The notes under the pieces were generated by a model. The model was given only the letters and a program-made list of their open reading frames with translations. It made no database searches and was not told the DNA's origin. This document shows, in pieces, positions 8,174 to 16,810 of a stretch of DNA of 64,000 nucleotides. The position numbers were made by a program, and so were the translations under genes. Location: positions 808,001-872,000 of the forward strand of contig NZ_CP069127.1 in the NCBI RefSeq assembly GCF_016811915.1, read 5' to 3'. This stretch comes from Brevibacillus choshinensis (GTDB taxonomy: Bacteria; Bacillota; Bacilli; Brevibacillales; Brevibacillaceae). Position 1 is the first letter of the stretch. The number at the start of each line of letters is the position of its first letter.

Positions 8174-9763
8174 ATGAACCAAGCGATTCGTTTTGACTAT
8201 TCCAACGCTCTTGCTTTTGTCAGACCACATGAATGGGAGCTGCTCGCTCCAGCGATTGGACAAGCGCATGAGATGCTGCACAAAAAGACAGGACCAGGCA
8301 GAGATTTTCTAGGGTGGGTAGATTTACCCGAACAGTACGACCGCATCGAATTCAACCGGATTCGGCAAGCGGCAGCACGCATTCAGTCTGATTCAGATGT
8401 GCTTTTGGTGATAGGAATCGGTGGTTCTTACTTGGGGGCCAAGGCGGTGCTGGATATTTTGGGACACAGCTTTTACAATCTGCTGCCCAAGTCCAAGCGG
8501 CGCGCCCCGGAAATATATTTTGTCGGAAACAACATCAGTCCCGTCTACATTTCCCACTTGATGGACGTCCTGGAAGACAAGCAAGTCTCGATCAACGTCA
8601 TTTCCAAATCAGGCACGACGACAGAGCCTGCAATCGCTTTTCGCCTGCTGCGCGACTGGCTGGTCGGGAAGTACGGACGGGACGAAGCGAAAAAGCGGAT
8701 CTACATCACCACGGATAAGGCAAAGGGTGCCTTGAAAAAGCTGGCCGACGAAGAAGGGTATGAGAGCTTTGTGATCCCGGACGACGTCGGAGGCAGGTAT
8801 TCCGTGCTGACGGCTGTGGGCTTGCTCCCCATCGCTGTGAGTGGAGCCGACCTGGATGCGCTCATGCAAGGAGCTGCGGATGCGAGGGCGCAGTACATGG
8901 TGAACGATCTGCTGGAAAATCCATGCTATCAGTATGCGGCGATACGCAACGCCCTGTATCGAAAAGGGAAGACGGTGGAGCTGTTGGTCAGCTACGAGCC
9001 GCAATTCCGCTATTTCTCCGAGTGGTGGAAACAGCTTTTCGGAGAGTCCGAGGGCAAGGACGGGAAGGGGATTTTTCCTGCTTCTGCGGAATTCTCAACG
9101 GACCTTCATTCGATGGGCCAGTACATACAGGATGGCATGCGGCAATTGTTTGAAACAGTCATTTCCGTAACGACGCCATCTGTCGATGTAACCGTGCAGG
9201 AAGATCCCGCGGATGCCGATGGACTTAACTTCCTGACGGGCAAACAGATGGGGTATGTCAATAAAAAGGCTTTCGAAGGTACAGTATTGGCACACGTGGA
9301 TGGAGGCGTGCCCAACCTTTTGGTGGAAATACCGAAAGCGACGGCGTACTATCTGGGCGCTCTGATCTACTTTTTTGAAAAAGCGTGCGGGATCAGTGGC
9401 TATTTACTGGGCGTCAATCCGTTCGACCAACCCGGGGTGGAGGCTTACAAGGCCAACATGTTTGCTTTGCTAGGCAAGCCGGGCTACGAACGGCAGAAAG
9501 CGGAACTGGAGGCTAGATTGAAAGAGAACAAGACGTATTTGACCGTATCCGAAACGGCGGAATATCTGGAGCTGCCGGAGGCGTTCATTCAGGAAAAAAT
9601 CAAGGAAGGCCGGATTCGGACGGTTCATGACGGGAATGAATATTTGATCAACAAAGAACAGTTCAGGCATCATCTGGAGGAGCTGCGCCGCTTGCGGGAG
9701 TGGGAGGAAGCATCTCGCCACGAGCCGATTCCGGAAAGCTATGATGTCAAGGACGAGGATTAA
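8174..9763 (+). CDS. pgi: Glucose-6-phosphate isomerase with C-terminal HTH extension
   Basis: A 529-residue protein. Residues 1 to about 450 are a complete bacterial phosphoglucose isomerase (glucose-6-P to fructose-6-P in glycolysis), with the sugar-phosphate loop SKSGTTTEP, the PGI signature [16 protein letters not shown] and the catalytic-side [14 protein letters not shown]. The usual length is about 450. Here about 77 more residues follow in frame (from KTYLTV at about 453): [20 protein letters not shown] and [13 protein letters not shown] read as an excisionase/MerR-like (HTH_17) winged helix, then an acidic tail. GGGAGGGGAGCC precedes the ATG. It is divergent from the efflux operon. 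The isomerase call is firm; the tail's DNA binding is inferred. Confidence 0.93.
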   Translation: MNQAIRFDYSNALAFVRPHEWELLAPAIGQAHEMLHKKTGPGRDFLGWVDLPEQYDRIEFNRIRQAAARIQSDSDVLLVIGIGGSYLGAKAVLDILGHSFYNLLPKSKRRAPEIYFVGNNISPVYISHLMDVLEDKQVSINVISKSGTTTEPAIAFRLLRDWLVGKYGRDEAKKRIYITTDKAKGALKKLADEEGYESFVIPDDVGGRYSVLTAVGLLPIAVSGADLDALMQGAADARAQYMVNDLLENPCYQYAAIRNALYRKGKTVELLVSYEPQFRYFSEWWKQLFGESEGKDGKGIFPASAEFSTDLHSMGQYIQDGMRQLFETVISVTTPSVDVTVQEDPADADGLNFLTGKQMGYVNKKAFEGTVLAHVDGGVPNLLVEIPKATAYYLGALIYFFEKACGISGYLLGVNPFDQPGVEAYKANMFALLGKPGYERQKAELEARLKENKTYLTVSETAEYLELPEAFIQEKIKEGRIRTVHDGNEYLINKEQFRHHLEELRRLREWEEASRHEPIPESYDVKDED

Positions 9764-9786
9764 CGGACTTTCAGACCGATTTTTAC

Positions 9787-9816
9787 TTGTCAGATCAGTA
9801 GATAGAAGTCTATACT
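9787..9816 (+). promoter_or_regulatory. Sigma-A promoter of the TPP riboswitch-thiO unit
   Basis: TTGTCA (9787-9792), an 18-base spacer and TATACT (9811-9816). Transcription would begin near 9823, about 20 bases before the aptamer. Confidence 0.6.
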
Positions 9817-9844
9817 GGTCAGTGAAAATGACATAACGAAAGCA

Positions 9845-9938
9845 ACTTGGGGAGTCCTTCACGCGGGGCTGAGAGGATGGCAGCGACGACCATCGACCCA
9901 TTGCACCTGATCCGGATCATGCCGGCGCAGGGATGTGG
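9845..9938 (+). ncRNA. TPP riboswitch (THI element)
   Basis: The segment contains the thi-box hallmarks in order: GGGGAGTCC, GGGGCTGAGAGG, CGACCCATTGCACCTGATC and ATGCCGGCGCAGGGA. These form the pyrimidine-sensing and pyrophosphate-sensing arms that bind thiamine pyrophosphate. A terminator hairpin at 9980-10019 lies between it and thiO, so control is probably by transcription termination when TPP is abundant. Confidence 0.95.
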
Positions 9939-9979
9939 TTGCGAGCGAACAACGCTATTGTATTTTTTGTATTGCGTAT

Positions 9980-10019
9980 GAGCCCACCTTTTCCTGCGAG
10001 GAAAATCGGTGGGCTTTTT
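9980..10019 (+). terminator. Riboswitch expression-platform terminator
   Basis: Stem AGCCCACC / GGTGGGCT with inner pairing TTTTCCT / AGGAAAA and a T run. It follows the TPP aptamer by about 40 bases and precedes thiO. Confidence 0.85.
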
Positions 10020-10082
10020 CACTTTCGGGATGTTTAGGTTCACATTCGGCGATAGGGCAGCAAGAGAGAAGGGGAGAGGAAT

Positions 10083-11186
10083 ATGAGTGATTGTCTGGTA
10101 GTGGGCGGAGGAATTATTGGGCTGAGCGTCGCGTATGAGCTGTCGAAACGGGGGCTGTCGGTCACGCTGGTCGAGCAGGGAGAGTGGGGCGGTCAGGCTT
10201 CTTCAGCTGCAGCTGGCATGCTGGCCCCATTAAAAGAATTTGCATCCATGGGCCCGATGCTCGATCTCGGGATGGAGTCTTTGCGGCTGTATCCGCAGTG
10301 GGCGCAGGAGCTGGAGGAGCGGGCAGCAGGAGATGTGCAGCTGAGTTTGGAGGGGCTCGTCACCGTTGCTTTGAATGATGCGGAGAGTGAACAGCTAAAG
10401 GCCAAGTTTCACTGGCAAAAGGAAGCGGGTCATGATGTCCGCTGGCTGGATGGCAAAGAGCTGCGAGAAGTCGAACCGCTTTTGAGCGAGCAAGTCGTGG
10501 CGGGGATCCACTCTCCAGGGGAAGGCCACATCAACAACCGCCTTTTGTTGCGTTCGCTGGTGACTGCCTGCCGGATCCAGGGCGTGCAGCTTTTATCGGG
10601 ATGCGTCGTCAGTGGGATCGCGGTAAAAGCCGGTCGTGTCATCGGGGTAGAGACGACCTCTGGACCTATTCGGGCAGAGCATACCATCATCGCCTCTGGA
10701 GCTTGGGCGGGAATCATGATGCAGATGCTCGACCTTGCCATTCCGGTCAGACCCGTACGAGGACAGATTGCGGCTGTCTCTTCTGTAGGAATTCCTCTGC
10801 GAACCGTGATCTTTGGCACATCCGGCTACATCACGCCGAAAAAGGACGGAAAGATCGTCATCGGGGCGACGGAGGATGAGAGCGGCTTCCAACGAGAAGT
10901 GACACTGGCAGGGCTCGCGAGTGTTCTAAATGGCGTCATGCCTTATGTGCCAGCCTTGCATGCAGCGGCGTTCCTGGAGGCGTGGGGAGGCTTGCGTCCA
11001 GCTACTGCTGACGGAAAACCGCTGCTCGGCCCTGTACCTGGCTGGGAAGGACTCTCGCTCGCCGGGGGCCATTTCCGCAATGGCATTTTGCTCTCCCCTA
11101 TCACCGCCAAGCGAATGGCCGATTACGTCGAGAGCGGACGAGTGGATCGATTGGAAGCTTTCTTGCCCAGTCGCTTCCTCCCTTGA
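10083..11186 (+). CDS. thiO: Glycine oxidase ThiO
   Basis: A 367-residue FAD-dependent amine oxidase of the DAO family. It oxidises glycine to iminoglycine, which supplies the C2-N3 part of the thiazole in thiamin synthesis. The dinucleotide fold GGGIIGLSVAYELS is at residues 7-20, the ATG FAD-loop SSAAAGMLAP at about 41-50, and the C-terminal GLRPATADGKPLLG and GGHFRNGILLSP are typical of ThiO. GAAGGGGAGAGG precedes the ATG. The TPP riboswitch upstream confirms the pathway. No other thi gene follows, so this is a detached single-gene unit. Confidence 0.93.
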   Translation: MSDCLVVGGGIIGLSVAYELSKRGLSVTLVEQGEWGGQASSAAAGMLAPLKEFASMGPMLDLGMESLRLYPQWAQELEERAAGDVQLSLEGLVTVALNDAESEQLKAKFHWQKEAGHDVRWLDGKELREVEPLLSEQVVAGIHSPGEGHINNRLLLRSLVTACRIQGVQLLSGCVVSGIAVKAGRVIGVETTSGPIRAEHTIIASGAWAGIMMQMLDLAIPVRPVRGQIAAVSSVGIPLRTVIFGTSGYITPKKDGKIVIGATEDESGFQREVTLAGLASVLNGVMPYVPALHAAAFLEAWGGLRPATADGKPLLGPVPGWEGLSLAGGHFRNGILLSPITAKRMADYVESGRVDRLEAFLPSRFLP

Positions 11187-11301
11187 TCCTTCCTTCAGCC
11201 CGGCATTCATAAAATGGGCTGGTCTGCATTCGAAAACGGAACACCTCCCCATGGGCACTTGTATATGGTAATAAAGAAACACCAGAAGGGGAGGAGTTTC
11301 C

Positions 11302-12288
11302 ATGCAGTCTGAGGACGACAAAAACCTTTATCAGATTGACTTTCAGACAGTCAGCATGATAAAGGATATACGCCATAATGTGCACAACATCGTCAAAGAA
11401 CACTTGGAGCAAAAAGTGCGCATTGAAGCGATCGACGGACAAATATTTGAAGGCGTGATCGTAGATTTTGACGACCAGAACGTCTATGTCGAAGTGGATG
11501 ATCCAGACTACGATCCAGACGCAGACTTCATAGATGACGATCAGGTAGAGGAAGTCGCCGGCCGAGAAAGCTACCCGGAGCAGTATCCGTATATGGATGT
11601 AGGCATGACGTTCCCGGGCACTCCCTACCAAGGATTCGGTGGATTCGGCAGCAGCAGCAATCCTTACGGCGGCATGGGACCGTTCGGGGGGATGGGGTCT
11701 TTTGGGCCGATGGGACCCTATGGACAGATGGGCCCCTATGGACAGATGGGTCCCTATGGACAGATGGGCCCCTACGGACAGATGGGACCCTATGGGCCGA
11801 TGAGCCCGTTCGGCAGCAGCAGTAATCCATATGGACAGGTCAGTCCTTACGGCAGCAGCAGCTACCCAGGCTATCCCTATGGGAATGAAAATGCGCCCTT
11901 TAGTCAAGTCAGTCCATACCATGCAGAGAATGCGCCATTTGGCCAAGTCAGTCCATACCATGCAGAGAATGCCCCATTTGGCCAGGTCAGTCCATACCAT
12001 TCGGATAAAGGTCAAGTCAGCCCGTACACCGATCATAACTATCCATATGGTCCGGTGAGCCCTTACAGTCAGGTGAGTCCGTTTGGCGGTCCAAATCCCT
12101 TTCTCTCTCCGTATGGGCCATTCCCGCAGCCGATGCCATGCTTCCCCGTGGTACCTCCACCACCTCCACCGCCCCCGCCACGGGCAGCCGTCGTAGTTAC
12201 ACCGAAAAGAAGAAGACGCGCGTGTGGAAACGGACGCAAGATCATTCCGCTTGCGCTGTTCACGCTGCTTACCATCGCCCTGCTCTAA
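11302..12288 (+). CDS. LSm-like domain protein with Gly/Tyr/Pro tandem repeats
   Basis: A 328-residue mosaic. Residues 15-60 (VHNIVKEHLEQKVRIEAIDG then IFEGVIVDFDDQNVYVEV) look like an Sm/LSm-type small beta-barrel. An acidic linker (DPDYDPDADFIDDD) follows, then low-complexity repeats: five exact-length MGPYGQ-type units, three 13-residue ENAPFGQVSPYH units and many SPYG/SPF motifs. The end has nine consecutive prolines, a basic KRRRR cluster and a C-terminal hydrophobic helix. GAAGGGGAGGAG precedes the ATG. The style suits a spore surface or coat protein anchored at its C-terminus, but no family is recognised. Confidence 0.75.
   Translation: MQSEDDKNLYQIDFQTVSMIKDIRHNVHNIVKEHLEQKVRIEAIDGQIFEGVIVDFDDQNVYVEVDDPDYDPDADFIDDDQVEEVAGRESYPEQYPYMDVGMTFPGTPYQGFGGFGSSSNPYGGMGPFGGMGSFGPMGPYGQMGPYGQMGPYGQMGPYGQMGPYGPMSPFGSSSNPYGQVSPYGSSSYPGYPYGNENAPFSQVSPYHAENAPFGQVSPYHAENAPFGQVSPYHSDKGQVSPYTDHNYPYGPVSPYSQVSPFGGPNPFLSPYGPFPQPMPCFPVVPPPPPPPPPRAAVVVTPKRRRRACGNGRKIIPLALFTLLTIALL
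11710..11799 (+). repeat. Five tandem 18-bp units inside the LSm-repeat gene
   Basis: Five consecutive 18-base units, each encoding MGPYGQ (the last MGPYGP), with only third-position differences. This is a typical slippage-prone array whose copy number could vary between strains. Confidence 0.9.
11884..12000 (+). repeat. Three tandem 39-bp units inside the LSm-repeat gene
   Basis: Three 39-base units encoding (A/N)ENAPF(G/S)QVSPYH. Units two and three differ at only two silent positions, which implies recent duplication. Confidence 0.9.
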
Positions 12289-12303
12289 AAACTCAAGCGA
12301 CCT

Positions 12304-12350
12304 AACAAGTCTCTGCCCATCGATTTGGGTTCAGGGACTTGTTGATTTTT
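12304..12350 (+). terminator. Rho-independent terminator
   Basis: Stem AACAAGTCTCTG / CAGGGACTTGTT (one wobble pair) followed by GATTTTT, just past the LSm-repeat gene. Confidence 0.75.
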
Positions 12351-12476
12351 CGGCAATAAACATATCCAACATCTTCAGCACCCGGTGTCATTTCGTTTCG
12401 GCTGCTTGATTGGGTGAGTACAACCGCGTGCTTTGTCACACACTACAATCAGAATCTGGAAAGGCAGGGATGGGTG

Positions 12477-12875
12477 ATGAGACCGATTCAAAGCAGCTTG
12501 CCGGGAACCAAGGGGACATTTGGCTATTTTCGCGAAACACTCCAGCCAAACTTTACTCTGTCCAATTGGGACTATGAGCAAGGTTATTTTGACCGAGCGT
12601 TGGATGATCAAAATATGGTCTATCTGCGCTTGCCGATCAAAGTTCTGCAGGGCGAGCTCGACAGTGCAGATGCGTGGATTGAGCTGGGGAATCCCTTTGT
12701 GCTCAAGCATGTCTATCAAACGGGCGTGGAGCAGGATATTGGCTATTACGAGCCGATAGCTTCTTCGGCCATGAACCAGTTTCAGGAGCCGCTGGACAAG
12801 GATGCAGACGTGGACTCCCGATGGGTCCGTAAGGCAGAGGCTATCGTCAAAGAGCTGGAAAATCGCCTGGCGTAA
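12477..12875 (+). CDS. YugN-like family protein
   Basis: A 132-residue soluble protein resembling Bacillus YugN: an N-terminal MRPIQSSLPG, then LSNWDYEQGYFDRALDD, VYLRLPIKV and NPFVLKHVYQTGV, and a near-C-terminal SAMNQFQEPLDKD. Function is unknown in the family. The start at 12477 is preferred because a purine-rich AAGGCAGGG lies upstream and family proteins begin close to this point; an earlier in-frame ATG exists at 12414. It ends at its own terminator. Confidence 0.65.
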   Translation: MRPIQSSLPGTKGTFGYFRETLQPNFTLSNWDYEQGYFDRALDDQNMVYLRLPIKVLQGELDSADAWIELGNPFVLKHVYQTGVEQDIGYYEPIASSAMNQFQEPLDKDADVDSRWVRKAEAIVKELENRLA

Positions 12876-12876
12876 A

Positions 12877-12912
12877 GGGCGGGCCTTATGATAGGCCCGT
12901 CTTTCTCTTTTT
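12877..12912 (+). terminator. Rho-independent terminator
   Basis: GC-rich stem GCGGGCC / GGCCCGT followed by a pyrimidine tract, starting one base past the YugN-like stop. Confidence 0.7.
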
Positions 12913-13028
12913 ACCTGGCAGGGATGCAGGATGGCCATCTGACTCTGGCGCGGGATCGTGCATCCGTGCTTATATTATCAATCAGAGAGACTTTCATACA
13001 AAAAAAGAAACACAGGAGACGAGAAAAC

Positions 13029-13481
13029 ATGGCATGGTACCATTCCTTGCAGAGATGGTATTGGAAAATTCGCAAGCCAATCACCCTCGGAGTCAGGGTG
13101 ATCGTGACGGATGAGCAAAAGGGCGTCCTGTTAATTCGCCACACCTACGTGAATGGATGGTATCTGCCAGGCGGAGGGGTGGAGAAGGGCGAGTCGTTCT
13201 TTGACGCGGCACGCCGGGAGGTGCAGGAGGAATGCGGGCTTCTGGGTGGACAAATCCGGTTGTGCCATCTCTTTTACAGTGAACGGGAAGGCAAGCGTGA
13301 CCATATCGCACTCTTTCATGTCACGGATGGACGCATGGACGAGAAGTGGTCGCGAAATGATGGGGAAGTGGCGGAAAAGATGTTTTTTCAGTGGGATCAG
13401 CTCCCTGAGGACCTGTCTCCGGCCACGCACCGACGGCTGGAAGAGTTTAGGGAACGCACCTTTCTGGATGATCGATGGTAG
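13029..13481 (+). CDS. Nudix hydrolase
   Basis: A 150-residue Nudix protein. The catalytic Nudix box runs from GGGVEKGES through REVQEECGL (about residues 49-71) and has all the expected Glu residues for metal-dependent cleavage of nucleoside diphosphate derivatives. The N-terminal WKIRKPITLGVRVIV is typical of the RppH/ADP-sugar-like group, but the substrate cannot be deduced. AGGAG lies 10 bases before the ATG. It stands between the YugN-like gene and nadK. Confidence 0.88.
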   Translation: MAWYHSLQRWYWKIRKPITLGVRVIVTDEQKGVLLIRHTYVNGWYLPGGGVEKGESFFDAARREVQEECGLLGGQIRLCHLFYSEREGKRDHIALFHVTDGRMDEKWSRNDGEVAEKMFFQWDQLPEDLSPATHRRLEEFRERTFLDDRW

Positions 13482-13581
13482 AAAAAGGGAGTTTCCATGC
13501 AACTGGCAATTTCCTGTGGTATAGTGAGAAAAAAGAAAAGCGGTTTTGGAGCTGCAAGGAGTAAAGTGAGGGCAGATCGGC

Positions 13582-14373
13582 ATGAAGATTGCGACTGTAC
13601 TGCGAAATGACGATTATACGAGGGAAGTGGAACAAGCTTTGAAAGATAAGCTGGCTTCCACCCCATGCGAATTTGTGGAAGGCCCGGATGACCATCCCGA
13701 CATGGTGCTCTCGATTGGCGGTGACGGGACACTGCTGGAAGCTGTTCATCAATATGGTGTCGAGCCTTCCTACGTCGGCGTTCATACCGGCCATTTGGGA
13801 TTTTATGCAGACTGGAGACCAGAGGAGCTCGATGAATTCGTACAGCGGTTGCAGCAAGACCGGCCGGCCATCGTGGAATACCCGATCGTGGATTGCCGTA
13901 TCACGATGCGGGATGGTGCGGTCCATCGCAAGTGGGCATTGAATGAGCTCGTTCTGCGAAATGCATCGTTATCTACACTGGTGACATGCGTCTACATAAA
14001 CGGGGACGAACTGGAGACGTTTCGCGGAGATGGATTGATCGTCTCCTCCCCATCTGGCAGCACGGCATACAACAAGGCGGTAGATGGAGCCATCGTGCAC
14101 CCGTCGATCGAAGCGATACAGCTATCCGAAATCGCCTCCATCAACAATCAGGCGTATCGGACCATCAACAGCTCACTGGTTTTGCCAAAGCATCATGAGG
14201 TCGAGCTCATCGTCATGAACCCGGAGATTATGATCGGGCTGGATCGTGAGCAGGACATCTGGAGGGATGTTCGCTCCATCTCCTGCAGGGTCGGGCAGGA
14301 AAAGGTGAAATTCGCCCGGTACAAGCGACTTACCTTTTGGAGCCGCGTACGCAATTCGTTCATCAAAGGATAA
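13582..14373 (+). CDS. nadK: NAD kinase
   Basis: A 263-residue ATP-dependent NAD kinase, which makes NADP from NAD in the cytoplasm. The catalytic motif GGDGT is at 46-50, preceded by PDMVLSI. The NAD-binding NELVLRN and SPSGSTAYNKAV follow, and length matches the short Bacillus-type enzyme. AAGGAGTAAAGTGAGGG stands upstream. Bacillales often carry two such genes; this shorter form resembles the B. subtilis YtdI/PpnKB style. It is followed after 26 bases by the MOSC gene, likely co-transcribed. Confidence 0.93.
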   Translation: MKIATVLRNDDYTREVEQALKDKLASTPCEFVEGPDDHPDMVLSIGGDGTLLEAVHQYGVEPSYVGVHTGHLGFYADWRPEELDEFVQRLQQDRPAIVEYPIVDCRITMRDGAVHRKWALNELVLRNASLSTLVTCVYINGDELETFRGDGLIVSSPSGSTAYNKAVDGAIVHPSIEAIQLSEIASINNQAYRTINSSLVLPKHHEVELIVMNPEIMIGLDREQDIWRDVRSISCRVGQEKVKFARYKRLTFWSRVRNSFIKG

Positions 14374-14399
14374 AGAAAGCGAAAAGGGGAGAGGTACCC

Positions 14400-15119
14400 G
14401 TGAAGCAAGTGGGGAGACTGCAAAGCATTTTCCGGCATCCGGTCAAGGCGATGCGTGGGGAGCAGCTGACGCATTGTCAGGTGGATGCCTTCGGACTGTA
14501 CGGAGACCGCGGCTATTATTTTCTGGATGAATCCCGCAATGGAAAATACCTCAGCGCCGACGTGGTACCGGCTCTACTCGGTTACGCTGCGACTTTTACG
14601 GAGCAGTCAGCAGACGAGCAATATCCGGAGATACGCGTCGTGGCAAAAGACGGGAGCGTACATACGTGGGGCGATTCGCTGTTTGATCACGTGGCTCAGA
14701 CAGCCAAGCGGCCCATTTTGCCAAAGAGAAGTACCCCGCTGGAAGGCGGCAAGAACTGGGAGGACCATATTCTGCTGGTGACCGATGCATCTTTGCGGGA
14801 GATCGCTCGCTTGATCGGGGAAGAGCAGCTGGATCCGAGAAGATTCCGGGGAAATCTGGTCGTGGTGCTGGAGGAGGATGAGCCGTTCGCAGAGGATCGT
14901 TGGATGGGCAAGCAGATCCGCATAGGCGATGTCGTCTTGCAAGTGAACCGCCATTGCGAGCGCTGCATGTACGTGAACATTGATCCGGATACGCTGGAGA
15001 TGAATCCGGCGGTGTTGAAGGCTTGTGTGAAGAGACACGACAATCACTTTGGCGTGTATGCTTCGGTCATCACCCCTGGTGAAGTGGCAGAAGGGGACGC
15101 CGTGTTCGTATCGGAGTAA
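14400..15119 (+). CDS. MOSC domain protein
   Basis: A 239-residue protein starting with GTG, 5 bases after AAAAGGGGAGAGG. The N-terminal beta-barrel (GRLQSIFRHPVKAMRGE) and the MOSC core (about 120-235) carry NLVVVLE, the conserved cysteine region NRHCERCMYVNIDP, and a C-terminal FGVYASVITPGEVAEGD. MOSC domains carry out sulfur transfer or molybdenum-cofactor-linked reductions. No molybdopterin gene is nearby, so the substrate is open. It probably shares a transcript with nadK. Confidence 0.85.
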   Translation: MKQVGRLQSIFRHPVKAMRGEQLTHCQVDAFGLYGDRGYYFLDESRNGKYLSADVVPALLGYAATFTEQSADEQYPEIRVVAKDGSVHTWGDSLFDHVAQTAKRPILPKRSTPLEGGKNWEDHILLVTDASLREIARLIGEEQLDPRRFRGNLVVVLEEDEPFAEDRWMGKQIRIGDVVLQVNRHCERCMYVNIDPDTLEMNPAVLKACVKRHDNHFGVYASVITPGEVAEGDAVFVSE

Positions 15120-15123
15120 GGAA

Positions 15124-15158
15124 GCGGGTTGTCCTATAATGGGGCAACCCGTTATTTT
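15124..15158 (+). terminator. Rho-independent terminator
   Basis: Stem CGGGTTG / CAACCCG, extended by TCC / GGG, then TTATTTTAG. Ends the nadK-MOSC unit. Confidence 0.7.
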
Positions 15159-15188
15159 AGTGGATCAAATAGATGTGGAGGATCTCCA

Positions 15189-15665
15189 ATGAATACGAGT
15201 CCGTTAGAGAGAGTCGAGCGTTTTGTACAGGAATTCGATCCCGCCATCGTGCCGCTGCTTTATCCAGAGCCGATGAAAACCTCGGAGGCAGCAGCGACGG
15301 CATTGGGGGTAGAAATCGGCCAAATAGCCAAATCCATCTTGTTTCGTTCGGGCGATGAGTACGCCATGTTTGTAGCTGCTGGCGATGTGCGTATCCACGC
15401 CAAGCAGGTCAAGGCAGCCTTCCATGGGGCAAAGGCGAAAATGGCTACGCCAGAGGAGGTAGAGGCTGTAACCGGATTTCAGGTGGGAGCGGTATGCCCG
15501 TTTGCACTGCTTCGGGAAGTGCCGATCTATGTGGATTCATCCCTGCAGCGCTTTCCCCTCGTGTATACTGCGGCTGGGCTAGCAGAATCACTGCTGCCAG
15601 TTTCCTATGAACAGCTGCTGCAAATGACGAACGGTCGAGTGATAGACGCGGCCTCTGACCAGTAA
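15189..15665 (+). CDS. YbaK/EbsC-type aminoacyl-tRNA deacylase
   Basis: A 158-residue YbaK/ProX domain protein. Members hydrolyse wrongly charged tRNAs, often Cys-tRNA(Pro). The conserved features are visible: KTSEAAATALGVEIGQIAKSILF, the lysine-bearing IHAKQVKAAF, and GAVCPFAL with the Gly-Pro-containing pocket. TGTGGAGGATC lies before the ATG at 15189; the longer in-frame upstream version has no site. It is convergent with the acetyltransferase at 15687. Confidence 0.8.
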   Translation: MNTSPLERVERFVQEFDPAIVPLLYPEPMKTSEAAATALGVEIGQIAKSILFRSGDEYAMFVAAGDVRIHAKQVKAAFHGAKAKMATPEEVEAVTGFQVGAVCPFALLREVPIYVDSSLQRFPLVYTAAGLAESLLPVSYEQLLQMTNGRVIDAASDQ

Positions 15666-15686
15666 AGAAGCCTGAGCGGGGCTGCC

Positions 15687-16700
15687 TTAAGAGCGAGTGT
15701 CTCTTGTTGCGTGTAAATGTTTGACGACACGATAATGCCCTTTGCCCGGCACGTAGCCGAGTTTTCGGTTGACGGCCTGCATTGGGCTGTTTTTCGCTTC
15801 TGTCTCGGTGGATAAGGTATGGGCTCCCCGCTTTTTGGCGGATTGTATGGAGAGCAGCTTGAGTGCTGTGGCGATGCCCTGTCCCCGATAGTTCTGATCG
15901 ACGCCTGTATAATCGGTGTATTTGATACCGGGCTGATCCGTGTGAAAGACCGTTGTTACGCCTACAAATCGCTCACCGTCTGCTGCGATAAACACGAGCT
16001 CGGGATCGAAGGCATGGGAGGGAAAGGCTTCACGCCGCCACTCGTCCAAGTCAGGCAGTTCACCGACATGGCCAGGATTGTCTCGCAGGGTCTGAGCGTA
16101 CAAGCGGTACAGCTTTTCCTCGGCTTGCTCCCGGGCGGCAGCGATGTCTCCGAGTGTGCAAAACGTAATGCCGCGCTGTTTCAGAGAGGAGAGCGCAGCT
16201 TCCCCTGCCGATTCATCAAACGCATTCACGTCCAAATGCAGCTCAAAGATATGCGCATCCAACGCAAAGCCTTGTTTGAGCGCAAAATCCAGCGAGTGGG
16301 GGACCCAGTCCTTGAGCTCGGACATGACGGTATCTGCCTGCTTTTGCTTCGCCCATGCGAGGAGGTGAGTGAGAAGGGCAGTACCGACTCCCTGTCCCCG
16401 ATGTGCGGGGGCGACATAAAACAAGGTCGCAAGGCACCCGGGAGGAGTCCAGGGAGCTCTCCAGATTTGGGCGTAGCCGATACTCTCACCAGTGTCGGCA
16501 GATTCGGCTACGATGCGCTCTCTGCCAAAGCCGCCTAGCTGCTGGTTCTCATCCAGAAAGAGGCGTGACTGGGCGGGGATTTGCTTGTCCTTTGCAGCTA
16601 GGTCTTCTGGCGAAGAAGATCCGGGTTGGAGCTGGTTGTAAAAGGCTGAGAGAGCGACGTAGTCGTTTGGTTCCTGAAACGGTCGCAATTGAAAGGGCAT
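15687..16700 (-). CDS. Tandem GNAT acetyltransferase
   Basis: A 337-residue protein with two GNAT domains. The first has the acetyl-CoA loop VAPAHRGQGVGTALL (about 95-109), the second VDQNYRGQGIATALK (about 281-295). Duplicated-domain GNATs of this length resemble mycothiol-synthase-like proteins in layout, but that function is not expected in Firmicutes. AAGGAG lies 7 bases before the ATG at 16700. The acceptor is unknown. It lies downstream of the amtB operon but beyond that operon's terminator. Confidence 0.8.
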   Translation of the reverse strand: MPFQLRPFQEPNDYVALSAFYNQLQPGSSSPEDLAAKDKQIPAQSRLFLDENQQLGGFGRERIVAESADTGESIGYAQIWRAPWTPPGCLATLFYVAPAHRGQGVGTALLTHLLAWAKQKQADTVMSELKDWVPHSLDFALKQGFALDAHIFELHLDVNAFDESAGEAALSSLKQRGITFCTLGDIAAAREQAEEKLYRLYAQTLRDNPGHVGELPDLDEWRREAFPSHAFDPELVFIAADGERFVGVTTVFHTDQPGIKYTDYTGVDQNYRGQGIATALKLLSIQSAKKRGAHTLSTETEAKNSPMQAVNRKLGYVPGKGHYRVVKHLHATRDTRS

Positions 16701-16772
16701 GGAGACACTCCTTGTTGGGTGGATGAGTGATTTTTCCATATTGTAGCAAAAGAAAAAAGAGATTGAATACAA

Positions 16773-16805
16773 AAAATCCGTCCAGCAGCCTTGCGGACGG
16801 ATTTT
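16773..16805 (-). terminator. Rho-independent terminator ending the amtB operon
   Basis: Perfect stem AAAATCCGTCC / GGACGGATTTT, with a T run on the minus strand, just past the acetyltransferase stop. Confidence 0.8.
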
Positions 16806-16810
16806 GCTTG

